Shown here in pieces: positions 33,379 through 41,349 of a stretch of 64,000 nt of DNA. The notes under the pieces were generated by a model that was not told the origin of the DNA, searched no databases, and saw only the letters and a list, made by a program, of their open reading frames with translations. The translations under genes were made by a program, and so were the position numbers. Source of the DNA: Micromonospora phaseoli (GTDB lineage Bacteria > Actinomycetota > Actinomycetes > Mycobacteriales > Micromonosporaceae). Where the stretch lies: contig NZ_FNYV01000007.1 of assembly GCF_900109115.1 (NCBI RefSeq), positions 310,001-374,000 of the forward strand. Reading direction: 5' to 3'. Every line of letters begins with the position of its first letter. Position 1 is the stretch's first letter.

Positions 33379-33390
33379 TACTGGTGAGTA
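33379..33390. promoter_or_regulatory. dyad operator between fabG4 and the thiolase gene
   Basis: TACT-GGTG-AGTA, in the 54-bp divergent gap, extended by flanking C and A. The complementary strand reads TTACTCACC, sharing TTACTCA with the operator region at 25363. A TetR-type regulator could serve both loci (inference). Confidence 0.45.
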
Positions 33391-33422
33391 AGGTGTGGGC
33401 AACACTTTCGAGGAGGCGGATC

Positions 33423-34715
33423 GTGCAGAACGTTCGACGGGTCGCGGTCATCGGCGGCAACCGGATCCCCTTCGCCCGTTCCAACTCGCGCTACGCCAGC
33501 GCCACCAACTCCGACATGCTCGGTGCCGCCCTGGACGGGCTGATCGCCCGGTTCGGGCTGGCCGGCCAGCAGGTCGGCGAGGTGGTCGCCGGCGCGGTGC
33601 TCAAGCACTCGAAGGACTTCAACCTCACCCGCGAGGTGGTACTCGGCTCGAAGCTCGACCCGCGCACCCCCGCGTACGACATCCAGCAGGCCTGCGGCAC
33701 CGGCCTGGAAGCGGCGATCCTGGTCGCCAACAAGATCGCCCTCGGCCAGCTCGACGTCGGGATCGCCGGCGGCGTCGACACCACCTCCGACGCCCCGCTC
33801 GCGGTCAACGAGGAGATGCGCCGCACGCTGCTCAAGCTCAACTCCGCCCGGACCCTCGGGGAGCGGCTGCGGATCGCCGCCAAGCTGCGCCCGGCTCAGC
33901 CCTTCAGGCCGGAGATCCCACGCAACGCCGAACCCCGCACCGGGCTGTCCATGGGTGAGCACGCCGCGCAGACGGCGCTGCGCTGGAACATCGACCGGCA
34001 GGCCCAGGACGAGCTGGCGCTGCGCTCGCACCAGCGGCTCGCCGCCGCGTACGACAGGGGATTCTTCGACGACCTGATGACCCCCTTCCTGGGGCTGACC
34101 CGCGACGCGAACCTCCGCCCCGACACCACGCTGGAGAAGCTCGGCGCGCTCAAGCCGGTCTTCGGTGCCAAGGGGCCGGACGCCGAGCGGGCCACCATGA
34201 CCGCCGGCAACTCCTCGCCGCTGACCGACGGTGCCTCCACCGTGCTGTTGGCCAGCGAGGAGTGGGCGCGCGAGCACAACCTGCCGGTGCTGGCCTGGTT
34301 CTCCTGGTCGGAGACGGCCGCGGTGGACTTCGTGCACGGCGACGAGGGCCTGTTGATGGCGCCCGCGTACGCGGTGCCCCGGCTGCTCGCCCGGGCCGGG
34401 CTCACCCTCCAGGACTTCGACTACTACGAGATCCACGAGGCCTTCGCCTCGCAGGTGCTGGCCACCCTGAACGCCTGGGACTCGAAGGAGTTCTGCGTCG
34501 ACCGGCTGGGCCTGGACGCCCCACTCGGCACCATCGACACCGACAAGCTCAACGTGAACGGCTCGTCGCTGGCGGCCGGGCACCCGTTCGCCGCCACCGG
34601 CGGCCGGATCGTGGCCACCCTGGCCAAGCTGCTCGCGTCCAAGGGCAGTGGGCGCGGACTCATCTCGATCTGCGCGGCCGGCGGCCAGGGCGTGACCGCG
34701 ATCCTGGAACGCTGA
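33423..34715 (+). CDS. fadA2: acetyl-CoA C-acetyltransferase (thiolase, FadA2-like, 430 aa)
   Basis: Thiolase fold with nucleophilic Cys in PAYDIQQACGTGLEAAILVA. The family's GGxxTTSDAP-type loop is present as AGGVDTTSDAPLAVNEE. The catalytic His is in YYEIHEAFASQVLATLNAW, and the C-terminal Cys in LISICAAGGQGVTAI. Gly-rich NVNGSSLAAGHPFAATGGR is also present. GTG start behind GGAGG. It diverges from fabG4-maoC, so the locus can build or degrade acyl chains. Confidence 0.94.
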   Translation: MQNVRRVAVIGGNRIPFARSNSRYASATNSDMLGAALDGLIARFGLAGQQVGEVVAGAVLKHSKDFNLTREVVLGSKLDPRTPAYDIQQACGTGLEAAILVANKIALGQLDVGIAGGVDTTSDAPLAVNEEMRRTLLKLNSARTLGERLRIAAKLRPAQPFRPEIPRNAEPRTGLSMGEHAAQTALRWNIDRQAQDELALRSHQRLAAAYDRGFFDDLMTPFLGLTRDANLRPDTTLEKLGALKPVFGAKGPDAERATMTAGNSSPLTDGASTVLLASEEWAREHNLPVLAWFSWSETAAVDFVHGDEGLLMAPAYAVPRLLARAGLTLQDFDYYEIHEAFASQVLATLNAWDSKEFCVDRLGLDAPLGTIDTDKLNVNGSSLAAGHPFAATGGRIVATLAKLLASKGSGRGLISICAAGGQGVTAILER

Positions 34716-34964
34716 CCCTCCGGCCCTGCCGTCGGGTCACCGACGGCCGGGCCCTCGTCATTCCGTGCCGGGCGGCGTCTCGCCGTACCGGTCCTTGCCA
34801 TGCTGCGCGCTGACCGAGGTCAGCCGCGGTTGTGGGCTGCCATCGCGCCCGGCGACGAACACCGGTGAGCGCCCCACCGATCGGCGTATGCACATAAGTG
34901 AGCAGACGATTACTCGCGCGGCAGACATCGTTGTCCTGCCAGATGTCGCGAGGAGGTGATGTTC

Positions 34965-35039
34965 ATGAAGAAGCTCACGGTGCGCCGGCTGGAGTCGGTG
35001 AAGACCAGCGCTGTCGCTGCTGCGTGTGTCGTCTCCTGA
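34965..35039 (+). CDS. 24-residue peptide, candidate RiPP/pheromone precursor
   Basis: A near-perfect ribosome binding site (AGGAGGTGAT, 34951-34960) lies 8 bases before the ATG at 34965. Another ATG at 34959 is too close to it. The peptide is MKKLTVRRLESVKTS followed by AVAAACVVS: a basic leader and a small-residue C-terminus with one Cys four from the end. A perfect 15-bp hairpin follows after 19 bases, then the PqqD-M50 gene. This layout (strong ribosome binding site, tiny gene, hairpin, peptide-handling membrane protease) is typical of peptide precursor genes. I do not recognise a named class. Confidence 0.65.
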   Translation: MKKLTVRRLESVKTSAVAAACVVS

Positions 35040-35058
35040 CGGTGACGCCACCAACCTG

Positions 35059-35097
35059 AAGGCCGGCACCCGGACGGCAACGCCGGGTGCCGGCCTT
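35059..35097 (+). terminator. hairpin (partial terminator/attenuator) between peptide gene and PqqD-M50 gene
   Basis: Perfect 15-bp stem (35059-35073 with 35083-35097) and 9-base loop. Such hairpins after RiPP precursor genes keep precursor transcripts in excess over the modifying enzyme; this function is inferred. Confidence 0.75.
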
Positions 35098-35139
35098 CAT
35101 CGACCCCGCCTGCGGAATGAGCGAAAAGGACGACCATCC

Positions 35140-36498
35140 ATGGCCGGCTACCCGTCAGACACGCTTGTCAGAGTGCGCCCCTTCGACCATCGGCCGGAGG
35201 GCGACACCGTCATCATCGGCGACCTCGAACGGCAGGTGTTCCTGTCGATCCCCGCCGAAGGGCTGGACCTCCTCCAGTCGCTGGCCGCCGGCAGATCGGT
35301 GGGCGAGGCGGTCCGCCTGTACGAAGAGAAGTACGCCGAGACGCCCGACATCACCGATTTCCTGGACGCCCTCGGCGACGAGGGCTTCATCGAGATCGAC
35401 GAGAAGATCGCGGCGGCCGTCGCCGGCCCGGTCGCCGCCGCCGATCCGGCTCGCCGACCTCGGCGTAGTTACAGCCTGAACTGGCTCAGCCCGACTGTCG
35501 CCCGCCGCCTGGTCAGCCTCCCGGTGTTGATCGCCTGCGTCCTGGTCATCGCGACCGGCGTGTACCTCGCCACGGACGATCCGAACGTGCTGCCGACGCC
35601 CGGCGAGACGCTGCTGTTCCCCATCCACTTCGCCGCCCTGACCTGGGCGACGTTCATCCTGACGCTGGTCGGGGTCGCGATCCACGAAGCCGCGCACATG
35701 GTCGCGGCACGTGCGGCCGGCGTGCCGTCGAGGCTGGTCATCGGCAACCAGTTGTACGTGTTGGTGGTCCAGACCGACATGAGCGGCATCTGGTTGGCGC
35801 CGCGGCGCCAACGCTTCGTGGCGTTCATCGCCGGCACGCTCATCGACGGGGTACTCGCCTCGTCCTTCGTGCTCGCCCTGTGGGCAAACCGGCACAGTTT
35901 CCTGAACCTGCCGGAGTGGGTCGCGCTGCTGCTGACGGCGCTGTTGTTCACGTACCTGGTCCGGATCATCTGGCAGTCGTTCCTGTTCATGCGGACCGAC
36001 GGCTATTACATTGTCGCCACTGCCCTCGGCTGCCGGAACCTGATGTCCGACACCGAGAACTTCCTGCGTAACGTGCTCGCGTGGGTGCTGCGGCGCGGAT
36101 CCCGGGTGGATCAGTCGGGGGTGCCGAGGCGGGAGATGCGGATCGTCCGGTGGTATTCCCTCGCGTGGCTCAGCGGGCGCCTGATAGCGCTCATGATGCT
36201 GGTCTTCGTCGGTATCCCGCTGCTGTGGGGTTTCCTGTACCAGTTCATCCTCTTCGCCTCCGGCCAGGACTCCCTGATGGGTTCCTGGGACTTCGCCACC
36301 ATTGCGATCATCGGCGTGCTCCTCGACGGTGGCGGCCTACTGTTGTGGGGTCGCAGCCTCTATCGGGGCGCGCAGGAGCGGCGTCGCCGGCAGGCCATCC
36401 TGTCGGCCCGGGCCACGGCCCGAGCGGCAGAGCCCGCAGCACCGGCGACCACCGGGGCCCGCACGATGCCGGCCGTGGAGCCGAGCGGCCAGCAGTGA
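35140..36498 (+). CDS. PqqD-like domain fused to M50/site-2-type intramembrane zinc protease (452 aa)
   Basis: Residues ~8-95 form a PqqD/RRE-like winged-helix domain (FLSIPAEGLDLLQSLAAGRS, ITDFLDALGDEGFIEIDEK) of the kind that binds precursor leader peptides. Membrane helices begin near 125. The zinc site is H182-EAA-H186 in VGVAIHEAAHMVAARAAGV. The third ligand is D287 in FMRTDGYYIVATAL. Further helices occupy ~240-270 and ~345-420, and the C-terminus is polar. It likely binds and cleaves or exports the upstream 24-residue peptide. AAGGA precedes the ATG. Confidence 0.85.
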   Translation: MAGYPSDTLVRVRPFDHRPEGDTVIIGDLERQVFLSIPAEGLDLLQSLAAGRSVGEAVRLYEEKYAETPDITDFLDALGDEGFIEIDEKIAAAVAGPVAAADPARRPRRSYSLNWLSPTVARRLVSLPVLIACVLVIATGVYLATDDPNVLPTPGETLLFPIHFAALTWATFILTLVGVAIHEAAHMVAARAAGVPSRLVIGNQLYVLVVQTDMSGIWLAPRRQRFVAFIAGTLIDGVLASSFVLALWANRHSFLNLPEWVALLLTALLFTYLVRIIWQSFLFMRTDGYYIVATALGCRNLMSDTENFLRNVLAWVLRRGSRVDQSGVPRREMRIVRWYSLAWLSGRLIALMMLVFVGIPLLWGFLYQFILFASGQDSLMGSWDFATIAIIGVLLDGGGLLLWGRSLYRGAQERRRRQAILSARATARAAEPAAPATTGARTMPAVEPSGQQ

Positions 36499-36515
36499 AC
36501 CTCTCCGACTCCCCT

Positions 36516-36535
36516 TGCGGCCGGTCCTGGCCGCA
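36516..36535. terminator. short hairpin between the M50 gene and the Crp gene
   Basis: TGCGGCC (36516-36522) pairs with GGCCGCA (36529-36535) between convergent stops. Confidence 0.5.
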
Positions 36536-36565
36536 GGTGGGGGTCGAGGGGGTTCGTCTGGCTCG

Positions 36566-37312
36566 TCACCCGGTCGGGCGCAGGCCCATACGTTGCATGA
36601 TGTATCCGACGATGAGGCGGGGGTTTGCGACGATCGCACCGCAGGGCGCTCTCCGGATCATCTTGCGATCGGTGAAGCGCTGTAGGAACAGGCCGACACG
36701 GGAACGGGTCGTCCCGATCATTGCGGCGTAGTCCTCGTGGCGCAGTTTCAGGCCGATCTGAATGTCCTGACCGGTCCTCGTGCCGAAGATCTGTGTCAGG
36801 TCGAGCAGGCGCATCGCCAGCCGGGCCTCGCTGTCGGAGGTGACATGCTGCAACAACAGCGACCGGTGCCGGCGAGCTTTCAATATTTGGCTGTGCTGCC
36901 ACACGTCGAAGACATTCGCCTCGCGCAGGAGGCTGTGCAGAACGGCGCTCTCCATAACTATCAGCCTGGTGGGGGTGATGGCGGCTGGAGTGTACTGACT
37001 CGGCATTCCGGGAAGCGAATCCTCACCGAAGTACTCGTTTGCCGACAACACGTCGAGAATGGTCCGACGCCCAGTCGGAGAGTAGTGTTCCAGGCAGATC
37101 GCACCGCTCTCGATGAGATAGACGCGGCCATCGGTCGCGCCCGGTTGGTGCAGCAGTTCACCGTCGGCGAGTTCGACCCGGCGGGTCGGCGCGGCCTGCG
37201 AGTAGAGGGTGGACTTGATGCCCTTCATCAGGCGAGAAGAGAGCTCTGATCCTCGCGGAACGAGCACGTCATCGAGGACGCTCGTGGCCGTCCTCGTGGT
37301 AGCCATGGTCAT
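36566..37312 (-). CDS. Crp/Fnr-family transcriptional regulator
   Basis: The cyclic-nucleotide-binding fold spans residues ~40-145 (GELLHQPGATDGRVYLIESG, GRRTILDVLSANEYFGEDSL). A C-terminal winged helix follows (LRHEDYAAMIGTTRSRVGLF). Residues expected for cAMP contact are not conserved in the usual FGExAL form. The start is uncertain between 37324, 37312 and 37306; the ATG at 37312 has GGTGA 8 bases upstream. It is convergent with the peptide/M50 genes and may control them. Confidence 0.88.
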   Translation of the reverse strand: MTMATTRTATSVLDDVLVPRGSELSSRLMKGIKSTLYSQAAPTRRVELADGELLHQPGATDGRVYLIESGAICLEHYSPTGRRTILDVLSANEYFGEDSLPGMPSQYTPAAITPTRLIVMESAVLHSLLREANVFDVWQHSQILKARRHRSLLLQHVTSDSEARLAMRLLDLTQIFGTRTGQDIQIGLKLRHEDYAAMIGTTRSRVGLFLQRFTDRKMIRRAPCGAIVANPRLIVGYIMQRMGLRPTG

Positions 37313-38079
37313 CTCTTCGTTCACCGTCCAGACATGTCGTCAGCTCGGAGCTGGTAGCGAGAACGCTGTCCTTCAGCGGGCGGTGGGTCCTTGATGGCGA
37401 ACAGCCGGCGACGGCCCCGCCTCGACGAACGGCGCCGAGCAGGTCGGGAGAGATCGGGAGAGGACTCGAAGAGTTGTGGGGTACGGCGGATGCCTTAAGG
37501 CTCCAATGTTCATCGATGCCGCTGTGGCTGCTGTTGGCTGCGACTGCTACCGTGCAGGCGGTGGTGAATGCCGCCATATCGGTTGGTAGATTTGCTCGGT
37601 GTCAGACACACAGCGGCCCCCCAGGCATTCTCGCCGGACTGCTAATGATCTTCATTCCCGTTCCTGTAACGCTAGCGAGTTGCCTGCCCGTCCGTCTGTC
37701 GCGCGTTTAACCTTCTCCGCCGAACCGAACGGTTCTCGAAATGTGTCCGCCCGGCCAGGATTGGTCGCACTCTCCGGGTGCTCAGCTAATACAAATGGCT
37801 GCTTATCGATCGACCTACGTGTAATGCGGAATTCTTAGGTCAAATCAACGCGCTGCAAGCGCGATTCATGCCGTATTTTCCCGGTTTGCTGACGGGGTGG
37901 CCATGCCCAGGTCCCCGGTGTCGCTTCTCTGGTGTCGGTTCTTCGGTGTAGTATCTCTGGTGTGAGGTCTTGGCCGTTGGGTCTCCGGTGTCGGGTCTTT
38001 GGTGGTCAGGCAGAGATGGGCCGCATCCGCCAGCCGTACCCGAACGGGAGGCCGGACGCCGGTGCCGGAGAATGAGCGG
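37313..38079. other. 767-bp gene-free region before purB, with lower GC and 14-bp tandem repeats
   Basis: No convincing gene is seen. Short frames exist (for example 37474-37710, hydrophobic) but lack ribosome binding sites. Base composition is visibly more AT-rich than the surroundings between ~37580 and 37870 (for example GCTAATACAAATGGC), suggesting foreign or promoter DNA. Six tandem 14-bp units lie at 37917-38000. Confidence 0.6.
37917..38000 (+). repeat. six tandem 14-bp repeats upstream of purB
   Basis: Units begin at 37917, 37931, 37945, 37959, 37973 and 37987, with consensus GGTGTCGGGTCTCT; the fifth unit is most diverged. The array ends 80 bp before the purB start. The period is not a multiple of three and no frame is preserved. 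Confidence 0.85.
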
Positions 38080-39504
38080 GTGACGAAGATCCCGAACGTG
38101 CTCGCCCACCGGTACGCCTCGCCCGAGCTGGTCGCCCTCTGGTCGCCGGAGGAGAAGGTCCGCCTGGAGCGACGGCTCTGGCTGGCCGTGCTCCGGTCGC
38201 AGCGGGACCTGGGCGTGCCGGTGCCCGACGGGGTGGTCGAGGCGTACGAGCGGGTGCTTGACGACGTGGACCTGGCCTCGATCGCGGAGCGGGAGCGGGT
38301 CAACCGGCACGACGTGAAGGCACGGATCGAGGAGTTCAGCGCGCTCGCCGGGCACGAGCACGTGCACAAGGGGATGACCTCTCGTGACCTCACCGAGAAC
38401 GTCGAGCAGCTCCAGGTGCGCCGGTCGCTGGAGCTGATCCGGGACCGGGTGGTGGCGACGCTGGCCCGGCTCGCCTGGCACGCCCACGAATACTCCGGCG
38501 TGGTGATGGCCGGCCGGTCGCACAACGTGGCGGCGCAGGCCACCACGCTGGGCAAGCGCTTCGCGTCGGCCGCCGAGGAGTTGATGATCGCGTACGAGCG
38601 GCTGGAGGATCTGATCGCCTGGTACCCACTGCGGGGCATCAAGGGCCCGGTGGGTACGGCGGCCGACCAGCTGGACCTCTTCGACGGCGACGCCGACAAG
38701 GTGGCCGAGTTGGAGCGCCGGGTCGCCGAGCACCTGGGCTTCAACCGGGTGCTGGACAGCGTGGGGCAGGTCTATCCGCGCTCGATCGACCTGGCCGTGA
38801 TCTCCGCCCTGGCGCAGGTGGCCGCGGCACCCTCGTCGCTGGCCACCACGATCCGGCTGATGGTCGGTCAGGAGCTGGTCACCGAGGGATTTAAGCCGGG
38901 CCAGGTCGGTTCCAGCGCGATGCCGCACAAGATGAACACCCGCTCGTCGGAGCGGGTGAACGGCTTCGCGGTGATCATCCGGGGCTACCTGTCGATGGTC
39001 GGCGAGCTGGCCGGCGACCAGTGGAACGAGGGGGACGTGTCCTGCTCGGTGGTGCGCCGGGTGGCCCTGCCGGACGCCTTCTTCGCCGCCGACGGGCTGT
39101 TCCAGACGTTCCTCACCGTGCTGGACGAGTTCGGGGCGTACCCGGCGGTGATCAACCGGGAGTTGGAGCGGTTCCTGCCGTTCCTGGCCACCACCAAGAT
39201 CCTGGTGGCGGCCGTCCGTCGGGGCGTCGGTCGGGAGACCGCGCACGAGGCGATCAAGGAACACGCCGTCGCGGTCGCCCTGGCCATGCGCGAGAAGGCC
39301 GCCTCCGACAACGACCTCTTCGACCGGCTAGCTGCCGACGACCGTCTCGCCCTCACCCGCGCCGAGATCGACGCCCTGGTAGCCGACCGCGCCGCCTTCG
39401 TGGGCGCCGCCCCCGCCCAGATCCAGGCGGTAACCGCAAGAATCACCAAGATCGTTCAATCCCACCCCCAGGCCGCCACCTACTCCCCACCCCCCATCCT
39501 CTAA
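38080..39504 (+). CDS. purB: adenylosuccinate lyase
   Basis: Cleaves both SAICAR and adenylosuccinate in purine synthesis. The 474-aa protein starts VTKIPNVLAHRYASPELVAL; the signature loop VGSSAMPHKMNTRSSERVNG is intact. GTG at 38080 has GGAG nine bases upstream. The last codons become C-rich, as in purA. It is followed by inverted repeat B3 and a G-rich tract. Confidence 0.96.
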   Translation: MTKIPNVLAHRYASPELVALWSPEEKVRLERRLWLAVLRSQRDLGVPVPDGVVEAYERVLDDVDLASIAERERVNRHDVKARIEEFSALAGHEHVHKGMTSRDLTENVEQLQVRRSLELIRDRVVATLARLAWHAHEYSGVVMAGRSHNVAAQATTLGKRFASAAEELMIAYERLEDLIAWYPLRGIKGPVGTAADQLDLFDGDADKVAELERRVAEHLGFNRVLDSVGQVYPRSIDLAVISALAQVAAAPSSLATTIRLMVGQELVTEGFKPGQVGSSAMPHKMNTRSSERVNGFAVIIRGYLSMVGELAGDQWNEGDVSCSVVRRVALPDAFFAADGLFQTFLTVLDEFGAYPAVINRELERFLPFLATTKILVAAVRRGVGRETAHEAIKEHAVAVALAMREKAASDNDLFDRLAADDRLALTRAEIDALVADRAAFVGAAPAQIQAVTARITKIVQSHPQAATYSPPPIL

Positions 39505-39544
39505 CCACCCCACCCCACCCCACCCCCACTCCCTTGCCGGGCGC

Positions 39545-39604
39545 GGTGATCAAGAAGTTCTGGTCGGAATCCGGCCGGGTACAGACGCAAACTTCTTGAT
39601 CAAC
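39545..39604. repeat. 60-bp inverted repeat, copy B3
   Basis: Left arm GGTGATCAAGAAGTTCTGGT; right arm contains GACGCAAACTTCTTGATC and ends at 39604. It is the same family as B1 and B2. It lies 40 bases after the purB stop, preceded by repeated CCCCA tracts. Confidence 0.88.
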
Positions 39605-39609
39605 TGCGC

Positions 39610-39642
39610 GGGCGTGGGTGGGTAGGTGGGTGGGTGGGTGGG
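39610..39642 (+). other. G-quadruplex-forming tract
   Basis: Seven GGG runs in 33 bases (starting at 39610, 39616, 39620, 39628, 39632, 39636, 39640), several separated by single T loops. It lies between the B3 repeat and the stop of the convergent YbjQ gene. On the purB transcript it would be G-rich. Confidence 0.8.
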
Positions 39643-39645
39643 TGG

Positions 39646-40107
39646 TTAGGTGTCGCGGGTGGGGGTTTCGGCGGAGGATGAGAGGTTGGGGGCGCTGCCC
39701 GGCTCGGCGATGCCGCCCGGTTCCTGGGCGAAGGCCGGCTCCTGGGCTGTCTCGGCGGCAACCAGGGGCTGGTCGGCAGGCATGATGTCGGGGACCTTGG
39801 GCACCACGATCACCGCCGTGCCGTAGGCGCAGATCTCCATCCACATCTCACCGCAGTCGCGGCTGTCGAACCGCATCCCGACCACGGCGTTCGCGCCGAG
39901 CCGCTGGGCCTCCTCGCCGAGTCGGGCCACCGAGTCGGTGCGCCACCGGGTGAGGTTGTCCGGCGCCATCGGGTCGTACGCGCCACCGCGCAGGTTCTTC
40001 ACCCCCTCGCGGTAGGGGTTGCGGGTCCTGGCCATGGAGGAGACCACCTCGCCGAGGATCTGGCGGATCTCGTAGCCGGGAAGTTGATCCGTCGTCACGA
40101 CCAGCAC
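39646..40107 (-). CDS. YbjQ/UPF0145 family protein (153 aa)
   Basis: LPGYEIRQILGEVVSSMART followed by RNPYREGVKNLRGG, and RLGANAVVGMRFDSRDCGEM, match YbjQ, a small beta-alpha protein forming pentamers. A Pro/Glu/Ala-rich C-terminal tail of ~45 residues is an addition to the family. GTG start at 40107. Function unknown. Confidence 0.85.
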   Translation of the reverse strand: MLVVTTDQLPGYEIRQILGEVVSSMARTRNPYREGVKNLRGGAYDPMAPDNLTRWRTDSVARLGEEAQRLGANAVVGMRFDSRDCGEMWMEICAYGTAVIVVPKVPDIMPADQPLVAAETAQEPAFAQEPGGIAEPGSAPNLSSSAETPTRDT

Positions 40108-40180
40108 GGTTCCGATGCTGTCAGCCGATCGTGCACCACATCGGGGGGCCTGTTCACCTGGTCGGATGCTGCAAAACGGC

Positions 40181-40221
40181 GCGGCGCGGACGGTGGGCGC
40201 AGAGCCCACCATCCGCGCCGC
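40181..40221. terminator. hairpin after the trypsin-like protease gene
   Basis: 18-base arms (40181-40198 with 40204-40221, one mismatch) with a 5-base loop, located 16 bases beyond the protease stop on the minus strand. Confidence 0.75.
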
Positions 40222-40236
40222 CGGGGGCGCTAACCG

Positions 40237-40917
40237 TCAGACACCGGCCACGGACCTGATCCAGGCCCGGTTGTACGCGACACTGCCGTAGTTCTGGATG
40301 CTCTGGCCGTCGGCGGTGGAGGCCACCCCGACCTGCGCGCCGTTGTAGAACTGCGGGCCGCCCGAGTCGCCGCGCCAGGCGTTGCCGTTGATCCGCGTGC
40401 TCCGGATCGCCTGGCCGCCGTACGCATCGGTGACGCTGTTGCTGGTCACCCGGACCGACGCGGTCTTCAGCTGGGTCGAGGCGGAGCAGCCGCTGTAGCA
40501 GGTCATGCCCCAGCCGTAGATCGAGTTGGTCGAGTTGATCGGCGGGTTGCTGCTGGCCAGGCTGACGTAGCTGGTGCTGACCGAGCTGGAGAGCCGCATC
40601 AGGGCCAGGTCGTATTGTCCGTAGGTGGCGCTGACCGTCCGGGTGACGCCGCCGGAGGTGCGGTTGACGCTGCCCACCCGGACGGACATCGAGCCGCCGA
40701 GGCAGTGCCGCGCGGTGAGCACCCACTGCGGCGCGATGATCGTGCCGGAGCAGGTGAACGATCCGTTGCTGAGGACCGCGGCGGCCCACGGAGCCGAGGA
40801 GACGGTCCCGCCGCCGATGATGTACGGGCTGACAGGTGAGGCGACGGCGCCGGAGCTGGCGCCGACCACGCCGGCCAGGGCTGTGGCGACGACCGCGATC
40901 AGGGATCGGATGCGCAT
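40237..40917 (-). CDS. secreted trypsin-like serine protease (S1 family, 226 aa)
   Basis: Signal peptide (MRIRSLIAVVATALAGVVGA), a very short propeptide and a mature start at IIGGGTVSSAPWAAAVLSNG. The catalytic triad is visible: His in WVLTARHCLGG, Asp in QYDLALMRL, Ser in WRGDSGGPQFYNG. Paired cysteines (TCSG/RHC and CYSGC) fit two disulfides. AAGGAG precedes the ATG by 8 bases. It is an exported chymotrypsin-fold protease of the streptomycete type. Confidence 0.93.
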   Translation of the reverse strand: MRIRSLIAVVATALAGVVGASSGAVASPVSPYIIGGGTVSSAPWAAAVLSNGSFTCSGTIIAPQWVLTARHCLGGSMSVRVGSVNRTSGGVTRTVSATYGQYDLALMRLSSSVSTSYVSLASSNPPINSTNSIYGWGMTCYSGCSASTQLKTASVRVTSNSVTDAYGGQAIRSTRINGNAWRGDSGGPQFYNGAQVGVASTADGQSIQNYGSVAYNRAWIRSVAGV

Positions 40918-41349
40918 CGGTGTGGCTCCTTCGGAGTTCGCAGGACCCGGGTTTACCGGGCCGACCTGCGGTGGCGGGCGGGGGTGATCCGCCACCGCGA
41001 CGTCATTAAATCGACGTCTGACGATGTACCGTAGGGGTCGGTGAGGTGTTTCACAAGAGGTTCATTGAAACAAAGCGATGTAACAGTCGGATTTTCCGGA
41101 GTGGGCGGCGATCCGATCCGGCAGGGAGTCCGAGTGGGCGTGGGGCCGACCCGCCAGGGGCTCCGGCAACGAACCCGTATCGGGATCGCAACGAACCCGC
41201 ATCGGTCCCGGAGGGCGCCTGCGGAGGGCGCGGAGTGCCACCCGGACCGCGTCCGGCCGGTGCGTCCGGCGGGGTATCTGCCAGGTAGGCTGGCTGCGCT
41301 CGCCCGTTGTGGGTCGGCACCCAACTGCGTACACAGTCAGGAGTGCCCA
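40918..41349. promoter_or_regulatory. 432-bp divergent regulatory region (protease / purS) with inverted repeat
   Basis: No gene seen. An inverted repeat TGTTTCA (41047-41053) / TGAAACA (41066-41072) lies in an AT-richer patch, preceded by two copies of CGACGTC about 13 bases apart. These may be operators for the protease promoter or the purSQL operon. Confidence 0.45.

Noticed and set aside
34959..35039. Alternative start two codons upstream for the 24-aa peptide
   Set aside because: The ATG at 34959 is only 2 bases from AGGAGG, too close; the ATG at 34965 has the normal 8-base spacing.
37269..37577. Possible minus-strand gene upstream of the Crp/Fnr gene
   Set aside because: Overlaps the Crp start, lacks a ribosome binding site and shows no protein-like pattern.
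37474..37710. Possible small hydrophobic + strand gene in the gap before purB
   Set aside because: No ribosome binding site and no third-position GC preference; left as non-coding.
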